Source: a virus. From it: DNA of 26,396 nucleotides. This document shows, one piece after another, positions 1 to 6,459 of the stretch; the first letter of the stretch is position 1; each line of letters starts with the position of its first letter. The notes beneath the pieces are model-generated. The model was not told where the DNA came from. It saw only the letters and a program-made list of their open reading frames with translations, and ran no database searches. Where the stretch lies: IMG/VR virus record IMGVR_UViG_3300032677_000147, positions 1-26,396 of that record. The stretch is one strand, 5' to 3'. Both the position numbers and the translations under genes were made by a program.

Positions 1-1176
1 GCATCATCTTCTGGAATAGTAGTAAACCCACAAACTGCATTGCAGGCATCAACTGTCTATGCTTGCGTACAAGTTTTATCGCAATCGATTGCGATGCTAC
101 CTTGCACTTTGTACCAAAAGAATAAAGACGGATCTAAAACAATTGCGGAAAATCATCCGTTATTTGCTTTACTTCACGATCAGCCAAATGACTGGCAAAC
201 CAGCGTTGAATTCATGGAAATGCTGATCGCAAGCCTTTGTTTGCGTGGTAATGCTTATGCTTATATCAACAGAACATCATCTGGTCGAGTAGTTGAATTA
301 CTCCCATTGCACCCTGATATGGTTCGGGTCAATATGGGAACGGGATTTAAATTAGATTACCAAGTGACGCTACCAGATGGCAGCTTTCAAAGCCTTGGCC
401 CTGGAGAGTTATTCCATATTAGAGGCTTAACGCTTAATGGATGGCTTGGAATTTCTCCGATTGCTTATGCTCGTGAGTCAATCGGACTATCTTTAGCAAC
501 TGAAAAATTTGGTTCCCAATTGTTCCGTAATGGCGCAAAGATGGGTGGTGTTTTAGAGCATCCCAATAAGATTGGACAAGAGGCTTATAGTCGTTTAAAA
601 GACTCGTTTGATAACGCTTATAACGGCGAAAACTCTCATAAAACTGCCATTCTTGAAGAGGGAATGAAGTTTACGAAAATTAGTATGTCAGCAGATGACA
701 GTCAATTTTTAGAAACTCGTAAATTTCAACGCTCAGAAATAGCCTCAATTTTCCGTGTGCCTCCACACATGATTGGTGATTTAGAACGTGCCACCTTTAG
801 CAACATTGAACAAATGTCTCTTGAGTTTGTTTCTTACACGCTTATGCCTTGGCTGGTTCGATTTGAGAAAGCCATTAAACGAGATTTACTTACGCCTAAA
901 GAGCGTTTGCAATACAACGTGAAATTTAATGTCACATCTTTGTTAAGAGGTGACGCATCAGCCCGTTCTGCTTATTACCATAACGGCATATTAGACGGCT
1001 GGTTAACTCGCAATGAAGCAAGACACGCTGAATCAGAAATCGGAAACATTTTAAATCCGCTTGATGGTTTAGATATTCCATTAATGCCACTCAATATGAC
1101 CGATGGCACAGATGACCCCGATGAACAAGCCGATCTAGCCGAGGGCGAAACCGCAAATACAGAACCAGCAAAGTAG
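1..1176 (+). CDS. Phage portal protein (HK97 family), 5' end cut by window
   Basis: The frame is open from base 1, so the true start lies upstream and 391 C-terminal residues are visible. The portal forms the dodecameric ring at the capsid vertex through which DNA is packaged and to which connectors bind. The early visible stretch (ALQASTVYACVQVLSQSIA) is the standard HK97-portal motif, where the first helices of the portal core begin. Further motifs are the FHIRG segment, FRNGAKMGGVL and the FRVPPHMIGDLE segment followed by SNIEQMSLEF, all typical of the family. The tail is acidic and low-complexity (DGTDDPDEQADLAEGE). It ends with TAG, showing that amber is an ordinary stop in this genome. 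The prohead protease starts 8 bases later, giving the usual portal-protease-capsid order. A methionine-like TTG at 40 is not a real start, because the conserved reading continues upstream of it. Confidence 0.95.
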   Translation, partial: ASSSGIVVNPQTALQASTVYACVQVLSQSIAMLPCTLYQKNKDGSKTIAENHPLFALLHDQPNDWQTSVEFMEMLIASLCLRGNAYAYINRTSSGRVVELLPLHPDMVRVNMGTGFKLDYQVTLPDGSFQSLGPGELFHIRGLTLNGWLGISPIAYARESIGLSLATEKFGSQLFRNGAKMGGVLEHPNKIGQEAYSRLKDSFDNAYNGENSHKTAILEEGMKFTKISMSADDSQFLETRKFQRSEIASIFRVPPHMIGDLERATFSNIEQMSLEFVSYTLMPWLVRFEKAIKRDLLTPKERLQYNVKFNVTSLLRGDASARSAYYHNGILDGWLTRNEARHAESEIGNILNPLDGLDIPLMPLNMTDGTDDPDEQADLAEGETANTEPAK

Positions 1177-1184
1177 AGGTAACT

Positions 1185-1835
1185 ATGGAACATAAAAAAG
1201 TTAGTTTTGAAGTGAAATCCGTAAGCGATACGGGTACTTTTGAGGGATATGGTTCCGTCTACGATGTAGTAGATCAAGGTGATGACATTGTTGCAAAGGG
1301 TGCTTTTACTGAATCCTTGCAAGGTTTAGCGCAAAAAGGCCGTATGCCTGCGTTGCTCTGGCAGCATGATGCAACTCAACCAATTGGTGTCTACACCAAG
1401 ATGATTGAAGATGAGAATGGTCTATATGTAGAAGGCCAGCTTGCATTGAAAACTCAAAAGGGCGCAGAAGCCTATGAGTTGATGAAGATGGGGGCAATCT
1501 CTGGTTTATCCATTGGATTTATGACCAAAAAAGACAGTTTTGATAACAAATCTGGTATCAGAACGATTGATAAAGGTGATTTATGGGAAGTGTCCGTAGT
1601 GACTTTCCCCATGAATGACCAAGCAAGAATTGATGCCGTCAAATCAATTGACGATATTACCGATTTTAAGAGTGCTGAACGCTACCTGAGAGATTCTTGT
1701 GGACTTTCACGCTCGGCATCTGTGGCCTTTGTGTCACGGGTGAACGGTCTAAAACAGAGTGATTCTGGTGTGGACAAAGAAGCAAAGCAGATAGAAGAAG
1801 CCTTACTTGCCAGATTTCTGACAATTAAAGCCTAA
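1185..1835 (+). CDS. HK97-family prohead protease (peptidase U35/S78)
   Basis: 216-residue serine protease that cleaves the capsid protein's N-terminal scaffold (delta) domain and itself during prohead maturation. The N-terminus (FEGYGSVYDVVDQGDDIVAKGAF) is the family signature. The catalytic His is expected in LLWQHD (His61), the Ser in GAISGLSIGF (Ser109), and the conserved LWEVSVVTFP strand (Glu135) follows. Residues after about 155 form a variable helical tail. The ATG is preceded by AGAGGTAACT, a good ribosome binding site. It sits directly between the portal and the capsid gene, as in HK97. The catalytic assignments come from family motifs, not from alignment. Confidence 0.94.
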   Translation: MEHKKVSFEVKSVSDTGTFEGYGSVYDVVDQGDDIVAKGAFTESLQGLAQKGRMPALLWQHDATQPIGVYTKMIEDENGLYVEGQLALKTQKGAEAYELMKMGAISGLSIGFMTKKDSFDNKSGIRTIDKGDLWEVSVVTFPMNDQARIDAVKSIDDITDFKSAERYLRDSCGLSRSASVAFVSRVNGLKQSDSGVDKEAKQIEEALLARFLTIKA

Positions 1836-1875
1836 CTAGAAGCTCAATCCAAACCGCTTATTTAAGGAAAATAAT

Positions 1876-3081
1876 ATGAGCCAAGAAATTATCACTTTGA
1901 TCGAAAAGGGCAATCAAGCCTTTGCTGATTTCAAAAAAATCAATGATGAAGTATCCGCAAAAACTGCTGCTGAAACTAAAGAATCTTTAGAAAAAGCATT
2001 TAACGAAATGAGTTCTTTGAAGTCTACCGTTGAAACATTAGAAGCCAAAATGGGCCGCCCTGGTTTTGCTGGTAACGCATCCCAAGAAGATGCCGCACAA
2101 GCTGAACACAAGTCTGCTTTTAATTCATATATCCGAAAGGGTGTTGAGTATGACAAGACTGTAGAAGTTAAAGCTTTGGCAACTGGTTCAAACTCTGGCG
2201 CTGATGGTGGCTATGCAGTTCCTAAGACTATCGATGCAATGATCGAAGAATTGATCGTTAACGTATCGCCTATTCGTGGTTTGGCTGACGTTCAACAAAT
2301 CTCTACACCAGACTTCCATCGCATCGTTAACGTGCGTGGTACTGCTTCTGGTTGGGTTGGCGAAAGCGATGCTCGCACAGCTTCTGCAACTCCACAGATC
2401 AAAGATGTTAAGCCTACTATTGGAGAACTCTATGCAAATGCCCAAGCTACTCAACAAATGCTTGACGATGTATTCTTCAACGCTGAACAATGGCTTGCTG
2501 ACAATATCGCTTTAGAATTTGGTCGTGCTGAAGGCGCTGCATTTATTAACGGTACAGGCACAAATCAACCAACTGGTTTCTTGTCAGGCACTATCGCTGC
2601 AACTGATGACGCTACTCGTGCATTCGGTTCATTGCAATATGTACCTACAGGCGTTTCTGGTGACTTTGCTGCATCAAACAAGGCTGATATTCTGTTTGCA
2701 GCAGTAAGCAAACTTAAAGCTGGCTATCGTCAAAACGCTTCTTGGGTAATGTCCAAATCAGTATTATTTGAATTGGCAGCATTGAAAGATTCAAACGGTC
2801 GTTATTTGTTTGATTTCTCTACAGTTCCAGGCAAGCCAAATCAATTGTTAGGCTATAACGTAACTGAAGCTGAAGATATGCCAGGCAAATCTGCTGGTTC
2901 TTACTCAATCGCTTTCGGTGACTTCAAACGTGGCTACTTGATCGTTGATCGTGTTGGCACTCGTGTTGTTCGTGATCCGTTCTCAAATAAACCTTATATC
3001 GGATTCTATGTGACAAAACGTACAGGTGGAGCCGTAGTGAACTCTGAAGCAATTAAGGTTGTAAAATTCTCAGCTAGTTAA
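1876..3081 (+). CDS. Major capsid protein (HK97 fold)
   Basis: 401 residues. The first roughly 100 form a predicted helical, charged delta/scaffold domain (residues 1-60 are coiled-coil-like), followed by the HK97-fold core that starts near GGYAVPKTIDAMIEEL (111-126). Core motifs include SPIRGLADVQ, GWVGESDAR, the LYANAQATQQMLDD segment, EGAAFINGTGTNQPTGFL and the C-terminal FGDFKRGYLIVDR and YIGFYVTKRTGG segments, all typical of the phage major capsid family. The delta domain is presumably removed by the upstream protease; the exact cleavage site cannot be fixed by eye but should lie around residues 95-112. TAAGGAAAATAAT before the ATG is a strong ribosome binding site. A terminator follows immediately, which fits a highly expressed gene. 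Confidence 0.96.
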   Translation: MSQEIITLIEKGNQAFADFKKINDEVSAKTAAETKESLEKAFNEMSSLKSTVETLEAKMGRPGFAGNASQEDAAQAEHKSAFNSYIRKGVEYDKTVEVKALATGSNSGADGGYAVPKTIDAMIEELIVNVSPIRGLADVQQISTPDFHRIVNVRGTASGWVGESDARTASATPQIKDVKPTIGELYANAQATQQMLDDVFFNAEQWLADNIALEFGRAEGAAFINGTGTNQPTGFLSGTIAATDDATRAFGSLQYVPTGVSGDFAASNKADILFAAVSKLKAGYRQNASWVMSKSVLFELAALKDSNGRYLFDFSTVPGKPNQLLGYNVTEAEDMPGKSAGSYSIAFGDFKRGYLIVDRVGTRVVRDPFSNKPYIGFYVTKRTGGAVVNSEAIKVVKFSAS

Positions 3082-3101
3082 CAGTTGTAATTGTATGGAA
3101 T

Positions 3102-3130
3102 AAGGGAGGGCTTCGGCTCTCCCTTTTTTA
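3102..3130 (+). terminator. Rho-independent terminator after the capsid gene
   Basis: An eight-base-pair stem (GGGAGGGC with GCTCTCCC, one G-T pair; 3104-3111 and 3116-3123) closed by a stable TTCG loop is followed by six T. AA/TT pairs at 3102-3103 and 3124-3125 can extend the stem. It lies 20 bases past the capsid stop and inside the late operon, so it probably reduces rather than ends downstream transcription. Confidence 0.9.
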
Positions 3131-3141
3131 TTGGAAAAATT

Positions 3142-3336
3142 ATGCGTCAAATTAAATATGTAGCCACTAACGAAGTGGTAGTTGTAGAAGATCAAGTTGC
3201 TTTAGATGCCATTATTTCAGGCTCAGCAATTCCTAATTTTGACCAAATATCCGCAGCAGAAGTTAAGCCAGAGCCAAAAGCAATTGCTCAAGCTCCAGAA
3301 GTAACTTCTTTTGCACAAGCACCAGAAATTAAATAA
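3142..3336 (+). CDS. Small unknown protein between capsid and connector genes
   Basis: 64 residues starting at the ATG just past the terminator; TTGGAAAAAT before it gives a modest ribosome binding site. The frame stays open upstream through the terminator to 3091, but that start would lie within the hairpin and is rejected. The N-terminal half (MRQIKYVATNEVVVVEDQ) looks like a small beta domain. The C-terminal half is a Pro/Ala/Glu/Lys-rich tail with a repeated pattern (AQAPEV, AQAPEI). I do not recognise the family. Small head-associated proteins (head-tail or decoration factors such as lambda FI) occupy this slot in related phages, but nothing here proves that role. The next gene's ATG abuts its TAA. 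Confidence 0.7.
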   Translation: MRQIKYVATNEVVVVEDQVALDAIISGSAIPNFDQISAAEVKPEPKAIAQAPEVTSFAQAPEIK

Positions 3337-4008
3337 ATGCCATCTAAACTATTAACCCCGCCAAGTGTTGAGCCGATTTCACTAACAGAAGCAAAGGCTC
3401 ATTTGCGGGTTGATATTGATGATGATAATTCCCTGATACAGGGATTAATTTCTTCCGTTAGACAGCAAGCGGAGCAAATTTGCCGTAGAGCATTTATTAA
3501 TCAGCAATGGCTAGTGACGCTTGACCAGTTTCCATCACCATCAATGAACGTTGGAAGTGCAAACTGGTATGGGCCACAATGGGGTGATTCTCCAGGGCCA
3601 TTAACAGTATTAAGTCCAGATGGACGCACAAATTACGAGATTTATTTGCCTTATTCCCCACTCATTAGCGTGGACTCTATTCAATATATCGATCAAGATG
3701 GAGTTCAGCAAACGCTAGATCCATCGCTTTATAAAGTAGATGATGTTTCCGAACCAGCTAGAATTTTGCCAGCTTACGGAACTACTTGGCCTGCAACAAG
3801 AAATGAAATAAATGCAATTGCAATTACTTTGACTGCTGGTTGGGTCAGCCCATCAGCGGTTCCTCAACCAATTAAATCTTGGATGTATTTAAGAATTGGC
3901 GCCATGTATGAAAACCGTGAGTCCGATATTGTTTTACAACGTGGAACCGTAGATTCTATGCCTTTTGTAGACCAATTACTTGCACCCTATAGATTAATTA
4001 CTTATTAA
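3337..4008 (+). CDS. Head-tail connector protein, gp6/phiE125 gp8-like
   Basis: 223 residues. The N-terminus (PISLTEAKAHLRVDIDDDNSLIQGLISSVRQQAEQ) is the signature of HK97 gp6-like/phiE125 gp8-like connector proteins, which form the ring under the portal. The central part has the usual beta-rich segment ending in PATRNEINAIAITLTAGW, where this family typically reads N-x-I-x-I-x-F/L-x-A-G-W. The last part (PIKSWMYLRIGAMYENRES) is a C-terminal helix also common to the family. The ATG directly abuts the stop of the preceding small gene (TAAATG), suggesting coupled translation. Its place before head closure and gp10-like genes matches the family's usual order. Confidence 0.88.
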   Translation: MPSKLLTPPSVEPISLTEAKAHLRVDIDDDNSLIQGLISSVRQQAEQICRRAFINQQWLVTLDQFPSPSMNVGSANWYGPQWGDSPGPLTVLSPDGRTNYEIYLPYSPLISVDSIQYIDQDGVQQTLDPSLYKVDDVSEPARILPAYGTTWPATRNEINAIAITLTAGWVSPSAVPQPIKSWMYLRIGAMYENRESDIVLQRGTVDSMPFVDQLLAPYRLITY

Positions 4009-4009
4009 T

Positions 4010-4336
4010 ATGCAATCTGGTCTATTACGCAAGCGTTTAACAATTCAGCAGCGCAGCACATCTCAAGATGATTATGGTCAACAGTTGACCTCATGGACAG
4101 ATTTTGCAACGGTTTGGGGTGAAGTAGTGCCATCAAGCGGAAGAGAGAATATCTCTGCTGAAGCATTGCAATCTAGCGAAACGCATATTGTCACCATTCG
4201 CTATCGCTCTGGCGTAACCCCAAAAATGAGAATTATGTATGGATCTCGTATTTTGGATATTCAAAGCGTATTAGATGAAAACGAACGTCATAGAACAATG
4301 AATTTATCTTGCGTCGAGGGATTATCGGATGGCTAA
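4010..4336 (+). CDS. Phage head closure protein (head-tail adaptor, SPP1 gp16-like)
   Basis: 108 residues with the typical opening of the family (GLLRKRLTIQQRSTSQDDYGQQL), then WTDFATVWGEVVPSSGRE and the conserved end segment in which ILDIQSVLDENERHRTMNLSCVE corresponds to the I..V.d...r.r.l.l.c.E pattern of head closure proteins. These small beta-barrel proteins bind below the connector and seal the filled head before tail joining. The start is one base past the preceding stop, and the 3' end overlaps the next gene by 8 bases, so it is translated as part of the connector block. Confidence 0.88.
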   Translation: MQSGLLRKRLTIQQRSTSQDDYGQQLTSWTDFATVWGEVVPSSGRENISAEALQSSETHIVTIRYRSGVTPKMRIMYGSRILDIQSVLDENERHRTMNLSCVEGLSDG

Positions 4337-4904
4337 CAATGTGGTCATGGATGGTTGGGCAGAGTTAGATACAAAATTACTTGGACTCTCCGCCAAGATT
4401 GCAAAACAAGCATTAAAACAAAGCGTTTCTGCAGGCGCAAAGTTTATGCAAAAGGCTGTAAAAGATAAAGCCCCAGAATTAAATGGATTTACTTGGGGTG
4501 AGCATCAGCCCCCTGGAACATTAAAAAGATCCATCATTACCGTATTTTGCCCAGAACTATCAAATGATTACGAGGCAACCTATAAGGTAGCGGTAAAGAT
4601 GGGAAAAAAATACCGCAACAAAGGTAAAAAAGGCAATCTTAGTCAAGATGCTTTTTATGCTGAATGGGTAGAGCGTGGTCACTATTACGTTCCGCCAAAT
4701 CCTAACTTTACGATTTCTGACCGAGGAATTCGGCATGGATCAAATTGGGAAGCACATCGAACAAGCGCAAGATCATTATCAAATGCCAGATTTGTTCCAG
4801 CACATCCATTTATGAGGCCAGCTTGGGACGTTGAAAAAGATCAGGCGCTGGAAGTTATTAGGCAACAGCTTGAAACAAAAATAGAAGAATTGGCTGCTAC
4901 ATGA
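4329..4904 (+). CDS. HK97 gp10-like head-tail/tail completion protein
   Basis: 191 residues, Lys-rich. The family pattern is visible: an N-terminal helix with LLGLSAKIAKQALKQSVSAGAKFMQKAVKDKAP, then a beta region with YKVAVKMGKKYRNKGKKG, and near the end the conserved FVPAHPFMRPAWDVEKDQA, which corresponds to the P-A-x-PF-(L/M)-RPA motif of HK97 gp10-like minor structural proteins. These act at the head-tail junction or the end of the tail. The gene overlaps head closure by 8 bases and the next gene by 4 (ATGA). The segment around residues 120-155 (a tyrosine/proline-rich stretch followed by RGIRHGSNW) looks like an insertion in a variable loop. Confidence 0.83.
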   Translation: MANNVVMDGWAELDTKLLGLSAKIAKQALKQSVSAGAKFMQKAVKDKAPELNGFTWGEHQPPGTLKRSIITVFCPELSNDYEATYKVAVKMGKKYRNKGKKGNLSQDAFYAEWVERGHYYVPPNPNFTISDRGIRHGSNWEAHRTSARSLSNARFVPAHPFMRPAWDVEKDQALEVIRQQLETKIEELAAT

Positions 4905-5242
4905 ACATGATTCAAACAATTCAAGCTGCAATAGGTGATGTGGTTGGCGGGAGATGTTATCCGTTAACAGGGCCAGATAAACCCGTTCTTCCATATGTTG
5001 TTTATATGCAAGTGTCTAATGCTCCAGAAGTCAATATTGCCAGCACAGTTCCCATTGAAAACACCCGTTTGCAAGTTGATGTTTTTTCAAAAACTTATGG
5101 CGAGGCACAAGATTTAGCAGATCAGATTCGATCTGCAATGCTTAATATAAACGTAACCCCATTATCAGCGGGTGATTTATATGAAGCTGAAGTAAAGCTC
5201 TATCGAGTAACGCAAGATTTTTCAGTTTGGTATCAAAAATAA
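4901..5242 (+). CDS. Tail terminator-like protein (DUF3168)
   Basis: 113 residues with the DUF3168 features: an N-terminal helix, GRCYPLTGPDKPVLPYVVYMQVSN, then TRLQVDVFSKTYGEAQDLADQIRSAM, and a final strand with FSVWYQ. These proteins cap the tail tube at the head-proximal end (equivalent to SPP1 gp17 or lambda U). The start overlaps the preceding stop in an ATGA junction. A double terminator follows, and then the tail tube gene, which is the expected next neighbour. Confidence 0.87.
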   Translation: MNMIQTIQAAIGDVVGGRCYPLTGPDKPVLPYVVYMQVSNAPEVNIASTVPIENTRLQVDVFSKTYGEAQDLADQIRSAMLNINVTPLSAGDLYEAEVKLYRVTQDFSVWYQK

Positions 5243-5263
5243 TTTAGTAGTAACCGCCCAATA

Positions 5264-5286
5264 GCCACCGCAAGGTGGTTTTTTTT
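5264..5286 (+). terminator. First of two tandem terminators before the tail tube gene
   Basis: Stem GCCACC/GGTGGT (5264-5269 with 5274-5279, outer pair G-T) with a GCAA loop, followed by a run of eight T (5279-5286). A classic intrinsic terminator, 21 bases past the DUF3168 stop. Confidence 0.85.
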
Positions 5287-5289
5287 CAG

Positions 5290-5309
5290 CCGCCTTTGGG
5301 CGGTTTTTT
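5290..5309 (+). terminator. Second tandem terminator before the tail tube gene
   Basis: Stem CCGCC/GGCGG (5290-5294 with 5299-5303), loop TTTG, then six T. The 3' arm can alternatively pair with ACCGCCC at 5253-5259, which would enclose the first terminator hairpin; see findings. Confidence 0.8.
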
Positions 5310-5327
5310 CATTTATGGAGAATTAAC

Positions 5328-5750
5328 ATGACTTCAACCGCTATTTCAGCACAAGGAACTACCTTTTCTGTTGACACCGCTATTTCTGGTGGCCCAACTT
5401 ATACAGCCGTCGGCAATATTAAAACTTTCTCAGGTTTTGATGGCTCATCTTCTGAGCTTGACGTTACAAACTTGGCAAGTACAGCTAAAGAATACCGCTT
5501 GGGTCTTGAGGATAATGGTCAATTCTCTATTGAGCTAGACCGTGATTTCTCTGATGCAGGACAAACTCAATTATTGGCTTTGCGTGATAGCCAAGTTGGA
5601 AAAACTTTTAAATTGCTTTTGTCAAATGGCGAAAACGCTATTTTTACTGGTTATGTTAAGAAATTTTCTGTAGCTGGCGGCGTTGATGCAATCGTTAAAG
5701 GTTCTGTTGATATTCGTATCTCTGGAGCTGTTGCTTGGGCTTCCATCTAA
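5328..5750 (+). CDS. Major tail tube protein
   Basis: 140 residues. It polymerises into the inner tube of the non-contractile tail, through which DNA passes. The sequence shows the tail-tube pattern: N-terminal strand SAQGTTFSVDT, then VGNIKTFSGFDGSSSELDVTNLASTAKEYRLGLEDNGQFSIELDRDF, where the D-x-T-x-L-x-S-x-A-K-E-y segment is common to siphophage tube proteins of this group. GGAGAATTAAC before the ATG is a good ribosome binding site and follows a double terminator, so the gene may also have its own promoter, though I cannot point to one. Its TAA overlaps the next ATG (TAATG). Confidence 0.88.
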   Translation: MTSTAISAQGTTFSVDTAISGGPTYTAVGNIKTFSGFDGSSSELDVTNLASTAKEYRLGLEDNGQFSIELDRDFSDAGQTQLLALRDSQVGKTFKLLLSNGENAIFTGYVKKFSVAGGVDAIVKGSVDIRISGAVAWASI

Positions 5751-6151
5751 TGTCTAAAAAACTCTTATCAAAAGCGGACATTATTGCCGCTAGTGATTTA
5801 AAGCGTGAAGAAGTAGACGTTCCAGAGTGGGGCGGTAAAGTTCTGGTAACCAGCTTTTCTGCTGATGCAAAAGACGCTGTGGAATACAAGCTTTATAACA
5901 TGAACAACAAAAGCGGCATTGGTATTCGTGCCGCTTATGTTGGACTTGCATTAGTTGATGAATTTGGTCAGCGTCTATTTACAGATGAAGAGTTACCAAT
6001 GCTTGGCACAAAGTTTGCTGGCGCTGTTGATCGGGTGTTTGAAGTTGTTTCTAGGATTAATCGGATCTCTAAAGAGGATCTTGAGGAACTGGAAAAAAAC
6101 TCCGCAGCCGTTACTGGAGACGGCTTGCCTTCCGACTCTGCCTTAAGTTAG
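5750..6151 (+). CDS. Tail assembly chaperone, short form (gpG-like)
   Basis: 133 residues from the ATG that overlaps the tail tube stop by one base; an upstream in-frame ATG at 5735 lies inside the tail tube gene and is rejected. This is the short product of the G/GT pair, which coats the tape measure protein during tail assembly. Motifs seen: DLKREEVDVPEWGGKVLV, the RAAYVGLALVDEFGQRLF segment and FAGAVDRVFEVVSRINRIS, all typical of phage tail assembly chaperones. It ends at TAG. The A AAA AAC slip site at 6094-6100 sends a fraction of ribosomes into the -1 frame to make the long form. Confidence 0.88.
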   Translation: MSKKLLSKADIIAASDLKREEVDVPEWGGKVLVTSFSADAKDAVEYKLYNMNNKSGIGIRAAYVGLALVDEFGQRLFTDEELPMLGTKFAGAVDRVFEVVSRINRISKEDLEELEKNSAAVTGDGLPSDSALS

Positions 6152-6459
6152 GCGTAATTCATCCAGATGTATTACTAAAGCAGCTTAGTTCGGCTCAAAT
6201 GGCTGAATGGGCTGCTTATTTTCAGATTGAGCCAGACGCAGATAGCCGTGTTGATTCTTTGTTATCGCAACAGCTTGCGATGCTAGGAAATATCAATCGA
6301 TCAAATGAAAAAACTGAACCATTTACTCCAATGGATTTTATGCCTTGGGTTGAATTGCCAGAAAAAGAAGTTGTAAAACCAAAAGAGCCAGAACCCATTG
6401 ATCCAAAAACTCAATCGGTAAGGTTAAAAGCGTTGTTCAGCAAAAAAGGGAAGCAATAA
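5750..6459 (+). CDS. Tail assembly chaperone, frameshifted long form (gpGT-like)
   Basis: Predicted 236-residue fusion. Residues 1-117 come from the gpG frame up to the slip site at 6094-6100; reading then moves back one base and continues from C6100 to the TAA at 6457-6459. The -1 frame is open across the whole stretch 6100-6456. It encodes WRRLAFRL, then LGVIHPDVLLKQLSSAQMAEWAAYFQIEP, which is the hallmark of the T extension of lambda-like GT proteins. The first ATG in that frame (6199) lies inside this conserved segment, so a separate gene starting there would lose half the motif. In lambda the T domain recruits tail tube protein while G binds the tape measure. The TAA overlaps the tape measure ATG. 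Confidence 0.85.
6094..6100 (+). promoter_or_regulatory. Programmed -1 ribosomal frameshift site A AAA AAC
   Basis: In the gpG frame the codons are GAA AAA AAC, so the heptamer A AAA AAC sits in exactly the X XXY YYZ phase needed for tandem -1 slippage. It is 51 bases upstream of the gpG stop, in the place where lambda and relatives shift from G to GT. Confidence 0.88.
6106..6125 (+). promoter_or_regulatory. Hairpin downstream of the slip site (frameshift stimulator)
   Basis: Perfect six-base-pair stem AGCCGT/ACGGCT (6106-6111 with 6120-6125) with an eight-base loop, starting five bases after the slip heptamer. That spacing fits a stimulatory element for -1 frameshifting. I did not find a convincing pseudoknot partner by eye. 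Confidence 0.65.

Noticed and set aside
975-1322. Minus-strand frame across the portal-protease junction
   Set aside because: Shadow of two strongly supported plus-strand genes, with no domain or start signal.
6441-6450. Second A-rich slip-like run (CAAAAAAGGG) just before the tape measure
   Set aside because: It lies only a few codons before the stop and shifting there would lead to no conserved domain.
6199-6459. Independent 86-residue gene between the chaperone and the tape measure
   Set aside because: It is the T extension of gpGT; its conserved part begins upstream of the ATG and is reached by the A AAA AAC frameshift.
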